Source of the DNA: Snodgrassella alvi wkB2 | GTDB taxonomy: Bacteria > Pseudomonadota > Gammaproteobacteria > Burkholderiales > Neisseriaceae | DNA length: 64,000 bases | Assembly: GCF_000600005.1 (NCBI RefSeq) | Contig: NZ_CP007446.1 | Location: 1,328,894-1,392,893 of the forward strand | Direction: 5' to 3' | Shown: positions 40,215-49,805 of the stretch, one piece after another | Layout of the letters: the number at the start of each line of letters is the position of its first letter | Numbering within the stretch: position 1 is the stretch's first letter | Translations under genes and position numbers: made by a program | Notes under the pieces: model-generated | Told to the model about the DNA's origin: nothing | Databases searched by the model: none | The model's input: the letters and a program-made list of their open reading frames with translations, nothing else

Positions 40215-41120
40215 CTATGCTTCACCTAACAATTGTTCGCGTGTCAGCAAAAAGACAAAACCATCTCCGCCACTGGTAGGCATCCAGGTAAATGGCAATT
40301 CCGGAAATGCCTGCTCCAGTACTTCGCGATTATGCCCGATTTCAACCAGCAATACCCCTTTTGGGTTAAGATATCTGGCAGCCTGCTGAATAATCTGCCG
40401 AGTAGCATCCAGACCATCAATCCCGCTGCCTAATGCCAGTTCTGGCTCATGCAGATATTCTTCTGGCAATTGTGCAACTGATTCGGCATCTACATAGGGC
40501 GGATTTGACACGATTAAATCATAAGTTGTATCAATACCGGTAAACAGGTCGGTATGAATCAGATTGATTCGATCCTCTAATCCATAGTCTTCAATATTCA
40601 TACCTGCCACTTCAAGCGCATCAAGGCTGATATCTACTGCATCAATCATCGCATCCGGATAAATGTCCGCCATCTGAATAGCCAGTGCACCGCTGCCCGT
40701 GCATAAATCCAGTGCTCTGTGTACCAGTTCATCATATTCAATCCATGGATGAAGCGGTGCACCTAAAAGCTCATAAATAAATGAACGCGGCACGATTACT
40801 CTTTCATCAACATAAAATTCATATGCTCCCTGCCATGCCTGATGGGTAAGATAAGCCACTGGTATGTGTTCACTGGTACGGCGTTGAACAAGCTGTAACA
40901 GCAGTGACTTTTCTGTGTCGAGCAAACGGGCATCAAGAAACGGCTCTAATGTGTCCAGTGGCAAATGTAAGGTATGTAAAATCAGGTAGGCAGCTTCATC
41001 ATAGGCATTATCATTTCCATGACCAAAAAATAATTCTGCCTCTTGAAACTGACTCACAGTAAAGCGTAAAAAATCACGTACAGTATGCAGTTGCTGCGCT
41101 GCTGCTTCAAATACAGACAT
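40215..41120 (-). CDS. prmB: 50S ribosomal protein L3 glutamine methyltransferase PrmB
   Basis: A SAM-dependent N5-glutamine methyltransferase acting on ribosomal protein L3. The N-terminal helical domain is followed by the SAM motif LDLCTGSGALAIQMA and the substrate motif DLIVSNPPYVDAES with NPPY. PRSFIYELL upstream of the SAM motif and the EPELALGSGIDGLDATRQII stretch (in parts) fit PrmB rather than PrmC. 301 residues, complete. It faces the CYTH gene and is transcribed away from the HExxH gene by promoter region 41121-41196. Confidence 0.93.
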   Translation of the reverse strand: MSVFEAAAQQLHTVRDFLRFTVSQFQEAELFFGHGNDNAYDEAAYLILHTLHLPLDTLEPFLDARLLDTEKSLLLQLVQRRTSEHIPVAYLTHQAWQGAYEFYVDERVIVPRSFIYELLGAPLHPWIEYDELVHRALDLCTGSGALAIQMADIYPDAMIDAVDISLDALEVAGMNIEDYGLEDRINLIHTDLFTGIDTTYDLIVSNPPYVDAESVAQLPEEYLHEPELALGSGIDGLDATRQIIQQAARYLNPKGVLLVEIGHNREVLEQAFPELPFTWMPTSGGDGFVFLLTREQLLGEA

Positions 41121-41196
41121 GTATCACTCCGGCAATAAAACAAGTGTGAATTATAACAGTTAAAAAGTTATTTAAAATAACCAGCTAAAGCCGCTG

Positions 41197-41703
41197 TTAA
41201 TAATGCGGTAACAGACTACGATTATCCGGATGTCTGATAAGCGGTTTAAGCAAGCGACGAAAATCCACCTGTGAATGCTGATACCGTTTATCACCGTTTA
41301 ATGCCAGAAAATAATGCTGTACTATATTCGCCTGTTGCTCCATATTCAGCTGATTAAGGCTGATAATTGTTTCCGGAGGCGGATACCGGTAGGCACGAGC
41401 CTGATAGTAGCCTGCTTTAAGTGCAAGACAGACTCCGGCAAATAAAATTGGAAAACCATGCTGGCTTTGCCAGACATGCATAAGCTCATGCATCAGCCAG
41501 CCTTGCATGCTCAAATCTGACTGAGTAAAATCATCAACATAATATGCCGCCGGAAAAATAATATGATTTCCGCATGTTATGGCAGCATGCGGATGTACTA
41601 GCCACCATGCATCACGTACTATCTGCACTTTTGTCCAGTCTGCTGCATTACCCAGAAACTTTCTGACCAACCTCAACTCGTTATCCGTTAATGATCTTTG
41701 CAT
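41197..41703 (-). CDS. Putative HExxH zinc-metallopeptidase-like protein
   Basis: A 168-residue protein without a signal peptide. The central MHELMHVWQ contains the zinc-binding H72-E73-L-M-H76 motif, in the same wording as the Vgr-related/DUF4157-type putative peptidases often annotated near secretion effectors. A third ligand is not obvious. A hydrophobic stretch follows (ILFAGVCLALKAGYY), and the C-terminus is basic. It lies four bases from the DUF2062 gene upstream and is likely co-transcribed with it. Function unknown; protease activity is only inferred from the motif. Confidence 0.75.
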   Translation of the reverse strand: MQRSLTDNELRLVRKFLGNAADWTKVQIVRDAWWLVHPHAAITCGNHIIFPAAYYVDDFTQSDLSMQGWLMHELMHVWQSQHGFPILFAGVCLALKAGYYQARAYRYPPPETIISLNQLNMEQQANIVQHYFLALNGDKRYQHSQVDFRRLLKPLIRHPDNRSLLPHY

Positions 41704-41707
41704 GTCT

Positions 41708-42256
41708 TTATTTCTGAATGGTGGTCACATGTCTGCGGGCAAACCACTGCCAGCCATTCCAAACCACAATATATCCGAGGGTTGCGAGTATCATGCCCAA
41801 TACTGGCACACCCAAAAGTAAAGGCTTACCAAACTGAATCAACCATTGCCATAATTCAGTCCCGAGATGACCTAATTTAAACTCTGGCAGTTCAGGCATG
41901 GCTTTGCCCCACTGACCATATAATAAGCCCTCACCAATCTGATAAGCACAGTAATATAAGGGTATATAAGTTAGCGGATTCGTATACAGTGTAGTTAAAA
42001 GTGCTACGGGTAAATGTGTGCGTACCACATAAGCCACTATCAGAGCTGTAAGCATTTGGGTAGGTCCGGGCATGAGACCACAAAACATGCCAACAGCTAC
42101 AGCAGAGGCAGCACGTTCTCGATTGAGCTGCCAGTAATATGGCCTGTCAAACCAGCGTGCAAATGGTTTAAACCATGGAGAAGCAAATAATGATGCCTGT
42201 GTTGGCATTTTTTGCCGCATATACTGAATCCATTTGGTCAGGCTTCTATTTATCAT
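41708..42256 (-). CDS. DUF2062 domain membrane protein
   Basis: An inner-membrane protein of about 182 residues from the ATG used here; the frame opens at a TTG ten codons earlier. The DUF2062 pattern is clear: a basic N-terminal region, then AVAVGMFCGLMPGPTQML, an ALLTTLYTNPLTYIPLYY stretch with the conserved TNPLT, and a last helix LLLGVPVLGMILATLGYIVVW. The molecular function is not established. It is followed four bases later by the HExxH gene. Confidence 0.88.
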   Translation of the reverse strand: MINRSLTKWIQYMRQKMPTQASLFASPWFKPFARWFDRPYYWQLNRERAASAVAVGMFCGLMPGPTQMLTALIVAYVVRTHLPVALLTTLYTNPLTYIPLYYCAYQIGEGLLYGQWGKAMPELPEFKLGHLGTELWQWLIQFGKPLLLGVPVLGMILATLGYIVVWNGWQWFARRHVTTIQK

Positions 42257-42458
42257 CTTGCTGAGACCAAATTTGAAAATTATCAATACAGATTATCATA
42301 CTAAAAAACATAACCTAATTTTTTAATTATAAATCAAACAAAAAAATCAGATATTTGCGATGATAATAACTCAATACCAATATCCGGTTTAACCTGATTC
42401 TGTTGATTTTCACTTTTACTTTATGCTGATTGGTTAAAACAGGTAATTAAACACAAAT

Positions 42459-43094
42459 TTATTTCCGTTCAAACGCACGATGCTTCTTTTTAACCAGCAC
42501 ATATACTGCACCATCATTACGCTCATTTGGCTGGGCATAAGCCAGCACTTCGGGGTGTGCCATTAACCAGCGGCGTACAAGTGTTTTCAATACAGGCTGA
42601 TAATCCTTTGATCCCAGTCCACTGCCATGGACTATTTCACCAACTACTCCATATTGCTGAATATAATCTATAAATTCATTCAATACTTCCTGGGCTTCAT
42701 CCTGACGATAGCCATGTAAATCCACATAAGCTACGATAGGCCATTGCTTCGCCTGCAAACGCTTAATATCAGCCGTACCGCGACCATTTTTACTGAATAC
42801 TGGCGGTGCAGTATCATTCTGATTTTCACCAACATAAAAATAGCTGCTTTCGTCTGTTGATTCTTCCTGACGGGTTCGCAATTTAATCGGGCTGGTATCA
42901 CGCGGATGCTGAAACTGATTTCTTGCCTTTAACGGCGTAATATCTTTTCCGATTGCTTCAGCAAAATTGACATCTGTCTGGCGCTTTTGTACTTCTTTTG
43001 CCTGCTGCTCTTCTGCCAGACGTTTCGCTTTAGCCTGTTTACCCAGTTGCTGCAATTGATCCTGAAATGAGTTTTTAACCATTTGTATAATCAT
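42459..43094 (-). CDS. Smr domain protein
   Basis: A possible DNA or RNA endonuclease of the Smr (MutS2 C-terminal) type, similar to E. coli SmrA/SmrB stand-alone proteins. The first ~115 residues are charged and helical. The Smr domain starts at VAYVDLHGYRQDEAQEVL (DLHG near residue 125) and contains the second signature IVHGSGLGSKD. It ends with the strand AVYVLVKKK. SmrB acts on collided ribosomes in E. coli; the same role here is only possible. A second ATG four codons later is also a possible start. Confidence 0.9.
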   Translation of the reverse strand: MIIQMVKNSFQDQLQQLGKQAKAKRLAEEQQAKEVQKRQTDVNFAEAIGKDITPLKARNQFQHPRDTSPIKLRTRQEESTDESSYFYVGENQNDTAPPVFSKNGRGTADIKRLQAKQWPIVAYVDLHGYRQDEAQEVLNEFIDYIQQYGVVGEIVHGSGLGSKDYQPVLKTLVRRWLMAHPEVLAYAQPNERNDGAVYVLVKKKHRAFERK

Positions 43095-43240
43095 TCATAT
43101 ATAAATCCTATTACCATGATTTTAACAGAGCAATAATTTAAGAGTTAAGCTTGACGTTTATTAACTTTCTTTCAAACGGATATAGGATTCAAGTTCATTT
43201 TCAGTTATTCTAACGCTGTATTGAATATATTCATTCAGGA

Positions 43241-44464
43241 ATGGATTTTATGGCAGCAAATAATGTGTCTTCATACTCAGATAAAGAAACTGATGTCATT
43301 ATCGTCGGAGCCGGACCTGCTGGTTTAAGTCTGGCACGCGCTTTAGCTCCATCAGGGCTTTCAATTACTGTAGTTGAAAAACAGGAAATGGCTGTACTGG
43401 CGCACCCTCCTTTTGATGGCAGGGAAATTGCTCTAACACATTATTCAAAGGAATTAATGCAGCAGTTAGATATGTGGGACAAAATTGCACCAGATGAAAT
43501 TTATCCTTTGCGTGATGCTAAAGTAATTAACGGCTATTCTAACTATCAGCTCCATTTTGAACAGCCAACAATGGCTCGCGGCAAACCGGCCAATACACTG
43601 GGTTTTTTAATCAGTAATCATAATATCCGGCGTGCTGCATACGAAGCAGTCAAAGCCTTTAATAATGTAAATATTATTACTGGCCATAGTATTATTGATG
43701 TAAAAAATGATCATGCAAATCAAATTGAAGCCAAGCTGGATGATGGCCGGCTAATCAAAGGGAAATTACTTGTTGCTGCCGATAGCCGTTTTTCCAACAC
43801 ACGCCGCCAGTTGGGTGTTTCGGCTCAGATTCATGATTTCGGGCGTACAGTAATTGTTTTCCGAATGCAGCATACATTGAGTAATCAGCATACTGCACTG
43901 GAGTGTTTCCATTACGGGCGTACTCTTGCTCTACTGCCACTTGAAGAAAATCTCACTAATTGTGTTGTTACTATTAATAATGAACATGCAGGTGACATTC
44001 TGGCCATGTCTCCCGCTGAGTTGGCCGCAGATATTACCCAACAGCTCAAAGGTAAACTAGGTGAGATGCATTTGGTTAGCACTGTTCATCATTACCCGCT
44101 TGTCGGCGTCCATGCCAATGCATTTTATGCTCAGCGCAGTGCGCTTATTGGAGATGTGGCAGTTGGTATGCATCCGGTAACAGCTCATGGTTTTAATCTT
44201 GGACTAAGCGGAGTAGGCATATTGTCCAAACTGATTAATGAAGCCGTCTCTAAAGGAAAAGATATTGGCAGTCAGACATTACTGGCTCAATACCAGAGAC
44301 AGCATATGCCTCATACCCGGATTCTGTATCACGGAACTAACGCTATGGTGTCTTTATTTACTAACGACAGCCACCCTGCCCGACTGATGCGTTCACTGGT
44401 ATTGCGTATCAGCAATAATCTGCCTCCGGTGAAAAAACTGATTAGCAAACAGCTAACCGGATAA
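43241..44464 (+). CDS. UbiH/UbiF/UbiM-family FAD-dependent hydroxylase
   Basis: A flavin monooxygenase of ubiquinone biosynthesis, 407 residues. The dinucleotide-binding GAGPAGLSLARAL is at the N-terminus. The DG-type motif appears as ADSRFSNTRR, and the second FAD motif as GDVAVGMHPVTAHGFNLGLSG. The AHGFNLGLSG wording, where UbiH and UbiF usually have GQGLNLGL, suggests the UbiM branch described in Neisseria. Which ring carbon it hydroxylates cannot be decided from the sequence alone. Divergent from the Smr gene and followed by a strong terminator. Confidence 0.87.
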   Translation: MDFMAANNVSSYSDKETDVIIVGAGPAGLSLARALAPSGLSITVVEKQEMAVLAHPPFDGREIALTHYSKELMQQLDMWDKIAPDEIYPLRDAKVINGYSNYQLHFEQPTMARGKPANTLGFLISNHNIRRAAYEAVKAFNNVNIITGHSIIDVKNDHANQIEAKLDDGRLIKGKLLVAADSRFSNTRRQLGVSAQIHDFGRTVIVFRMQHTLSNQHTALECFHYGRTLALLPLEENLTNCVVTINNEHAGDILAMSPAELAADITQQLKGKLGEMHLVSTVHHYPLVGVHANAFYAQRSALIGDVAVGMHPVTAHGFNLGLSGVGILSKLINEAVSKGKDIGSQTLLAQYQRQHMPHTRILYHGTNAMVSLFTNDSHPARLMRSLVLRISNNLPPVKKLISKQLTG

Positions 44465-44486
44465 TCCAATTTATACAACCAATAAA

Positions 44487-44525
44487 ATAGCTGCTAACTG
44501 TATATGTGTTAGCAGCTATTTTTTA
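44487..44525 (+). terminator. Terminator after the UbiH-family gene
   Basis: ATAGCTGCTAAC / GTTAGCAGCTAT inverted repeat with a nine-base loop and a TTTTTTA tail. Confidence 0.92.
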
Positions 44526-44540
44526 TCAAAATTTTTTTAC

Positions 44541-45269
44541 TTAAATCAGACCGTTATTAATTTGTTGCAATAGCTCAATCGGGTTCTGGCTTTGCGTTAC
44601 CGGTCTACCCATTACCAGATAGCTGCTGCCTGCTGCTAAAGCTGCTTTCGGAGTCATAATACGCCGCTGATCATCTGTAATTGAATTTTGTAATCTGATA
44701 CCGGGCGTAACCAGTAAAAAATCCTGCCCGAGCTGTCCGCGTAATAAAGATGCTTCCTGAGCAGAACAAACCACCCCATCAAGACCGGATTGCCGGGTTA
44801 ATTCAGCCAGACGAATAACTGTTTCATCTATAGGTGAGTTTATACCGGTTTCTGCCAGTTCATTCTGAGTCATACTGGTTAATACCGTTACTGCAATTAA
44901 TAATGGCGGCTGGCTGCAATTACTAACAGCTTCAGCAGCAGCTTCCATCATTCTTCGGCCGCCCGATGCATGCATATCTACCATCCACACTCCCATATCA
45001 GCAGCCACTTTACAGGCAGAGGCTACAGTATTGGGAATATCATGGTATTTTAAATCAAGAAAAATCCGATAGCCTTGTAATACAAGCTGCTCAACCAGAT
45101 AGCGGCCAGTAGCAGTAAATAGTTCTTTACCTATTTTAAGCTGGCACAAATCCGGGTCTAACTGACGAACAAAATCCAGCGTTGTTTCAGCATTGGCAAA
45201 ATCCAGTGCCACAATAACAGGTTTAGCTTTCTGATTCATTAAAGTAGTATCAAGCATCAATGGATTCAT
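44541..45269 (-). CDS. pyrF: Orotidine 5'-phosphate decarboxylase PyrF
   Basis: Makes UMP in pyrimidine synthesis. VIVALDFANAE, KIGKELFTATG, the catalytic FLDLKYHDIPNTV with the Asp-Lys-x-x-Asp network, and the late LVTPGIRL and VMGRPVTQS are visible. The frame opens at a TTG; I start at the first ATG (MNPLMLD), giving about 242 residues. Downstream of lapA-lapB in the order familiar from enterobacteria, but separated from lapB by a ~190-base gap with an AT-rich hairpin. Confidence 0.96.
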   Translation of the reverse strand: MNPLMLDTTLMNQKAKPVIVALDFANAETTLDFVRQLDPDLCQLKIGKELFTATGRYLVEQLVLQGYRIFLDLKYHDIPNTVASACKVAADMGVWMVDMHASGGRRMMEAAAEAVSNCSQPPLLIAVTVLTSMTQNELAETGINSPIDETVIRLAELTRQSGLDGVVCSAQEASLLRGQLGQDFLLVTPGIRLQNSITDDQRRIMTPKAALAAGSSYLVMGRPVTQSQNPIELLQQINNGLI

Positions 45270-45350
45270 ATTCCGCAAGTCATCATTCAATATTGTCTTT
45301 AACAATACACATATATGTATATTGCTAAAAACTTATTCATAGAAATATTA

Positions 45351-45390
45351 AATATGATATTAAACTCTAATTTAATATCATATTATTTTT
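45351..45390. repeat. AT-rich inverted repeat between lapB and pyrF
   Basis: AATATGATATTAAA / TTTAATATCATATT, a 14-base perfect inverted repeat with a six-base loop. The T run is on the plus-strand side, so it would terminate plus-strand, not lapB, transcription. Its role is unclear. Confidence 0.6.
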
Positions 45391-45492
45391 AAAAGTCATT
45401 TATGATTTTAAAAAATCATCTGTAACTGATTCTGTGCAGAATTTCTGTACATCAGACCAAATATTCAGCAACAGATTAGATTTATCAGCCAA

Positions 45493-46677
45493 CTACACAT
45501 CAATACGATTTGGTGTAAATGTTTCCCATTTATTACAGGCCGGGCAATGCCAGAAGAATACCTGAGATTTAAAATGACAATGGCGGCAACGGTACATCAC
45601 AGATTTTTGCATCTGCATGCCCACTACTGAACGCATCATATCAACTTCGGCTTTCCACTTCGAACTGATAGTATTTTGTAAAACGCCGAGTAAACGGTAA
45701 GTTCCGGTCAGAGTAGGCTTACGCCGCACCAGATCAATAACAATTTCGGTAGCTCGGTCTTCACCATATACAGGTAAAGACTTTTCATATATCACACCAG
45801 ATAAATCCAGCTGCGGAAACGTTTGGGCAAAACCAATCAGAACTTCCAGACCGTCTGCGGCTTTATTCATTCCATCATAGGCATCATATAAACGCTCACC
45901 TACCAGACTGAGATATTCATAATTCTGTTTTTCAATAGCGCTATAAGCATCTACAGCAGCCTGAAAATTTTGTTGTTTCAGTTCAACATCACCCAGAATC
46001 ATATTAGCCCGGCTGCATTTGCGATTGACTGCCAGAGCCTGAAAAATATACTCACGTGCTTTATTGTACTCAGACTGATACAAAGCCAGCTGAGCTAGCT
46101 CACAATAAAACTGAGCAATTTCAAATTGATAAGTCTGGTCTCCGGTACTGAGTTCTTCTGCCAGCTTAATGGCTTTTTCCCAGTCCCGATCTTGCTGATA
46201 AATATTCAGCAATATCTGCCGTGCCTGTCTGGCTTTACTGCCATTAAGCAAACCAACCAGAATCTGCTCGGCACGGTCTACCAGACCGGCGGCCTGATAA
46301 TCTTGGCCAAGCTCGAAAGCGACAATATCACGACGTTCTGCGATAGTTTCCGGTAGCTCCAGTAATTTCTGATGTAAAGCGATGGCCTTATCATTTTCAC
46401 CACGCTGACGGTACAACTTCCCTAATGTCAGATGCAGCTCATAAGTGCTTTGACGGGCATCATTTTGCTGATCGACAACCTCAGCCAGCTCACGTACTGC
46501 AACCGCACTTTTATTCTCAGCCAGGGCATCCAGACTTTTATAAAATCCTTCCGGAATGGCTTTCGCCTGTTTCAGCACTGCCCGCATATCTACCCGGGCA
46601 GCAAACCAGCCCATAGCAAAAAATACAGGTAACAAAATAACTGGTGCCAGCCACATCCAGAAATCATTACTATCCAT
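45493..46677 (-). CDS. lapB: Lipopolysaccharide assembly protein LapB (YciM)
   Basis: An inner-membrane-anchored TPR protein that controls LPS synthesis by regulating LpxC turnover in E. coli. One N-terminal TM helix (WLAPVILLPVFFAMGWFAA) is followed by many TPRs (such as NDKAIALHQKLLELP and KAREYIFQALAVN). A rubredoxin-like C-terminal zinc motif, CRHCHF ... CPACNKW, completes it. 394 residues is the normal length. It starts directly after the lapA stop, so the two are coupled. Confidence 0.96.
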   Translation of the reverse strand: MDSNDFWMWLAPVILLPVFFAMGWFAARVDMRAVLKQAKAIPEGFYKSLDALAENKSAVAVRELAEVVDQQNDARQSTYELHLTLGKLYRQRGENDKAIALHQKLLELPETIAERRDIVAFELGQDYQAAGLVDRAEQILVGLLNGSKARQARQILLNIYQQDRDWEKAIKLAEELSTGDQTYQFEIAQFYCELAQLALYQSEYNKAREYIFQALAVNRKCSRANMILGDVELKQQNFQAAVDAYSAIEKQNYEYLSLVGERLYDAYDGMNKAADGLEVLIGFAQTFPQLDLSGVIYEKSLPVYGEDRATEIVIDLVRRKPTLTGTYRLLGVLQNTISSKWKAEVDMMRSVVGMQMQKSVMYRCRHCHFKSQVFFWHCPACNKWETFTPNRIDV

Positions 46678-46678
46678 A

Positions 46679-47020
46679 TTAATTATTTACTTTCTTCTGA
46701 TCAGAATTACCGGATTGTGACTGAGTAGCAGTAGTGGCAAGATTTTCAGTATGTACTGCCTGAGCGGCTGCCTTAATTTGTTTATCGAGCTTAGCCTGTA
46801 ACTGATTGACCTGACTGCGCAGACGTAATAATCGCCCAAACATGGCAAACACACCAAAAACAGCACCAATAATAAAAAATATCAGTAATAGGACAATTAA
46901 TGGCAAATTGACAGTTTGTCCGGGTAAGTAATTGAATGCAGTCATTTGTGTATTGCTTACAGCAAGCAGCAACAATATCAGCAACACCACTATTTTTATT
47001 AATGCATAAATAATTTTCAT
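46679..47020 (-). CDS. lapA: Lipopolysaccharide assembly protein LapA (DUF1049)
   Basis: A small inner-membrane protein of 113 residues with two TM helices (IVVLLILLLLAVSNT and LIVLLLIFFIIGAVFGVFAMF). A short coiled-coil cytoplasmic tail (LRSQVNQLQAKLDKQIKAAA) follows. The NTQMTAFNYLPGQ-x-VNLPL link between the helices is typical of DUF1049/LapA. Its partner lapB begins two bases downstream. Confidence 0.92.
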   Translation of the reverse strand: MKIIYALIKIVVLLILLLLAVSNTQMTAFNYLPGQTVNLPLIVLLLIFFIIGAVFGVFAMFGRLLRLRSQVNQLQAKLDKQIKAAAQAVHTENLATTATQSQSGNSDQKKVNN

Positions 47021-47349
47021 ACTTATTCACCTTACACTGTACTGTTTTCTGAAGGTTTAATCAGACGTCAGATACAAGCCGGATTATTGAGGAAGCAACA
47101 CAGTTTAAACGATTTCACGCCTTTTTAGCAAAAACTGCCCCCTGCTTTCAGCATTGGCAAGCAAAACAGGCAGTGATAATATTTACTTTTATATAAAGTA
47201 ACAGCGGCTATCGGCTAAAGATAAGTCCAACAGCTGTTGTTACCATTATTTTTTGTACTGCCTAGTCATCAATCCTGCATTGCCCTATCCATTGCAACAC
47301 AGGGTTCCGGCCACCGCAGCTTAATGTCTTATTTTGGAGAAGTTTTATT
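47021..47349. other. Divergent promoter region lapA / ilvE
   Basis: About 330 bases between divergent genes. It contains a GC-richer imperfect hairpin, ACTGCC...GGCAGT, at about 47134-47174 and otherwise no recognisable leader peptide or riboswitch. A GGAG site precedes the ilvE ATG. Confidence 0.4.
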
Positions 47350-48273
47350 ATGTCTATGGCCGACCAAGACGGTTTTATCTGGTTTAATGGTAATCTTGTT
47401 GAGTGGAGAAATGCTCAAACTCATGTTTTAACTCATACATTGCATTATGGTATGGGGGTTTTCGAAGGCGTACGTGCTTATAAAACGCAAAACGGAACAG
47501 CCATTTTCCGTTTACAGGATCATACTAAACGTCTGTTTAACTCCGCCAAAATTACTGGCATGCATCTGCCATTCACAATGGAAGAAATCAATCAGGCTCA
47601 CATTGAAGTAGTTAAAGCCAACAAACTGGCTTCCTGCTATTTTCGACCTATGGCTTTTTATGGTTCAAACAAACTGGGCGTAGCTCCAGATCAAAATGAT
47701 GTACAGGTAATTGTAGCTGCCTGGCCATGGGGAGCCTATCTTGGCGAAGAAGGTATGCAAAAGGGTATTCGCGTGCAAATCAGCTCGTTCACCCGTCATC
47801 ACCCCAATATCACCATGATTAAAGCCAAAGCCAATGGCAACTACATGAATTCTATTATGGCTAATACCGAAGCTACCCGTAATGGCTATGATGAAGCAAT
47901 TATGCTGGATTCAAACGGTTTTGTTGCTGAAGGATCCGGGGAAAACATATTTATTGTCAATGATGGCAAACTTTACACACCGGCTCTGGATGCAGCTTTA
48001 GATGGGATTACCCGGCGTACAGTAATGGCTATCGCAGCTGATATGAATTTAACCGTTACTGAAAAGCATATTACCCGTGATGAAGTTTATTGCGCAGACG
48101 AAGTATTCTTTACAGGCACGGCAGCTGAAGTCACACCTATCCGTGAAGTTGACGGTCGCATAATTGGCTGTGGCTCCCGCGGTACGTTGACTACAGAGAT
48201 TCAGCAGCGATATTTTGACATTGTTCATGGCAAAAATACCAAATATGAATCCTGGCTGACTTATATCATTTAA
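47350..48273 (+). CDS. ilvE: Branched-chain amino acid aminotransferase IlvE
   Basis: A PLP fold-type IV transaminase for the last step of Leu, Ile and Val synthesis. IWFNGNLVEWRNAQTHVLTHTLHYGMGVFEGVRAY (in parts) is the standard N-terminus. The PLP lysine is in IKAKANGNYMNS. DEAIMLDSNGFVAEGSGENIF and the EVFFTGTAAEVTPI stretch bind cofactor and substrate. 307 residues with a GGAG site nine bases upstream. Followed by a strong terminator. Confidence 0.97.
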   Translation: MSMADQDGFIWFNGNLVEWRNAQTHVLTHTLHYGMGVFEGVRAYKTQNGTAIFRLQDHTKRLFNSAKITGMHLPFTMEEINQAHIEVVKANKLASCYFRPMAFYGSNKLGVAPDQNDVQVIVAAWPWGAYLGEEGMQKGIRVQISSFTRHHPNITMIKAKANGNYMNSIMANTEATRNGYDEAIMLDSNGFVAEGSGENIFIVNDGKLYTPALDAALDGITRRTVMAIAADMNLTVTEKHITRDEVYCADEVFFTGTAAEVTPIREVDGRIIGCGSRGTLTTEIQQRYFDIVHGKNTKYESWLTYII

Positions 48274-48286
48274 TTATCTGAATAAA

Positions 48287-48330
48287 AGGCCTGATTACAA
48301 CATTATTTGCTGTAATCAGGCCTGTTTTGT
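48287..48330 (+). terminator. Terminator of ilvE
   Basis: AGGCCTGATTACA / TGTAATCAGGCCT inverted repeat with an 11-base loop and a following GTTTTG stretch. Confidence 0.88.
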
Positions 48331-48365
48331 ATGATTAGCTCTCAGCTTAACCAAGGGAAATAATT

Positions 48366-48557
48366 ATGAGTAATACTGCCCAATCAGTTAAAACCATTAC
48401 ACCGCATGATTTACCATTGATATGTACCGGCCCGGAACATGAAACATGGAATGGCCATCCCCGAGTATTTTTACCCATTCAATCTAACAGTAGTATTGAA
48501 TGCCCCTATTGTGGCAAACAATATCATCTGGATGGTATTGCTGACAATCATCACTAA
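48366..48557 (+). CDS. Zinc-finger domain protein (zf-CHCC type)
   Basis: A 63-residue protein with the zf-CHCC pattern: an early Cys (LICTGP), a central GHPRVFLPI, and ECPYCGKQYHL at the end providing the CxxC pair. The family is homologous to a domain in mitochondrial complex I subunit NDUFS6; the bacterial role is undefined. It has its own small unit between ilvE and trxB. Confidence 0.88.
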   Translation: MSNTAQSVKTITPHDLPLICTGPEHETWNGHPRVFLPIQSNSSIECPYCGKQYHLDGIADNHH

Positions 48558-48682
48558 CTTTGTTCAGGCGTGCAGATAACCAATAACTACTCTATTAAAT
48601 CGAAATTGGAGAATTTAATTCTTTTTTGATATTGTGGTACAGTTACCTCCATTTATCCTACCTAGTATTGCCCAAATAATAA

Positions 48683-49648
<966 letters not shown>

Positions 49649-49676
49649 TTTTTTAGTTATATTTAGTTATATATTG

Positions 49677-49712
49677 ACCGGCTGAATGTCATCACATCAG
49701 CCGGTTTTAAAG
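49677..49712 (+). terminator. Terminator of trxB
   Basis: ACCGGCTGA / TCAGCCGGT inverted repeat with an 11-base loop and a short TTTT tail. Confidence 0.82.
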
Positions 49713-49755
49713 TTTCTACTCTAGCGCTATATTTCGCGTAAAAGTAAATATTAGT

Positions 49756-49761
49756 TATAAT
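49756..49761 (+). promoter_or_regulatory. Candidate -10 element for fabI
   Basis: TATAAT 45 bases upstream of the fabI ATG. The -35 position reads TTCGCG at 17 bases, a poor match, so this is a moderate candidate. Confidence 0.45.
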
Positions 49762-49805
49762 GCGACCTTTAAGCTAAACACAAATCACGTTCAAGGATAA
49801 TAATT

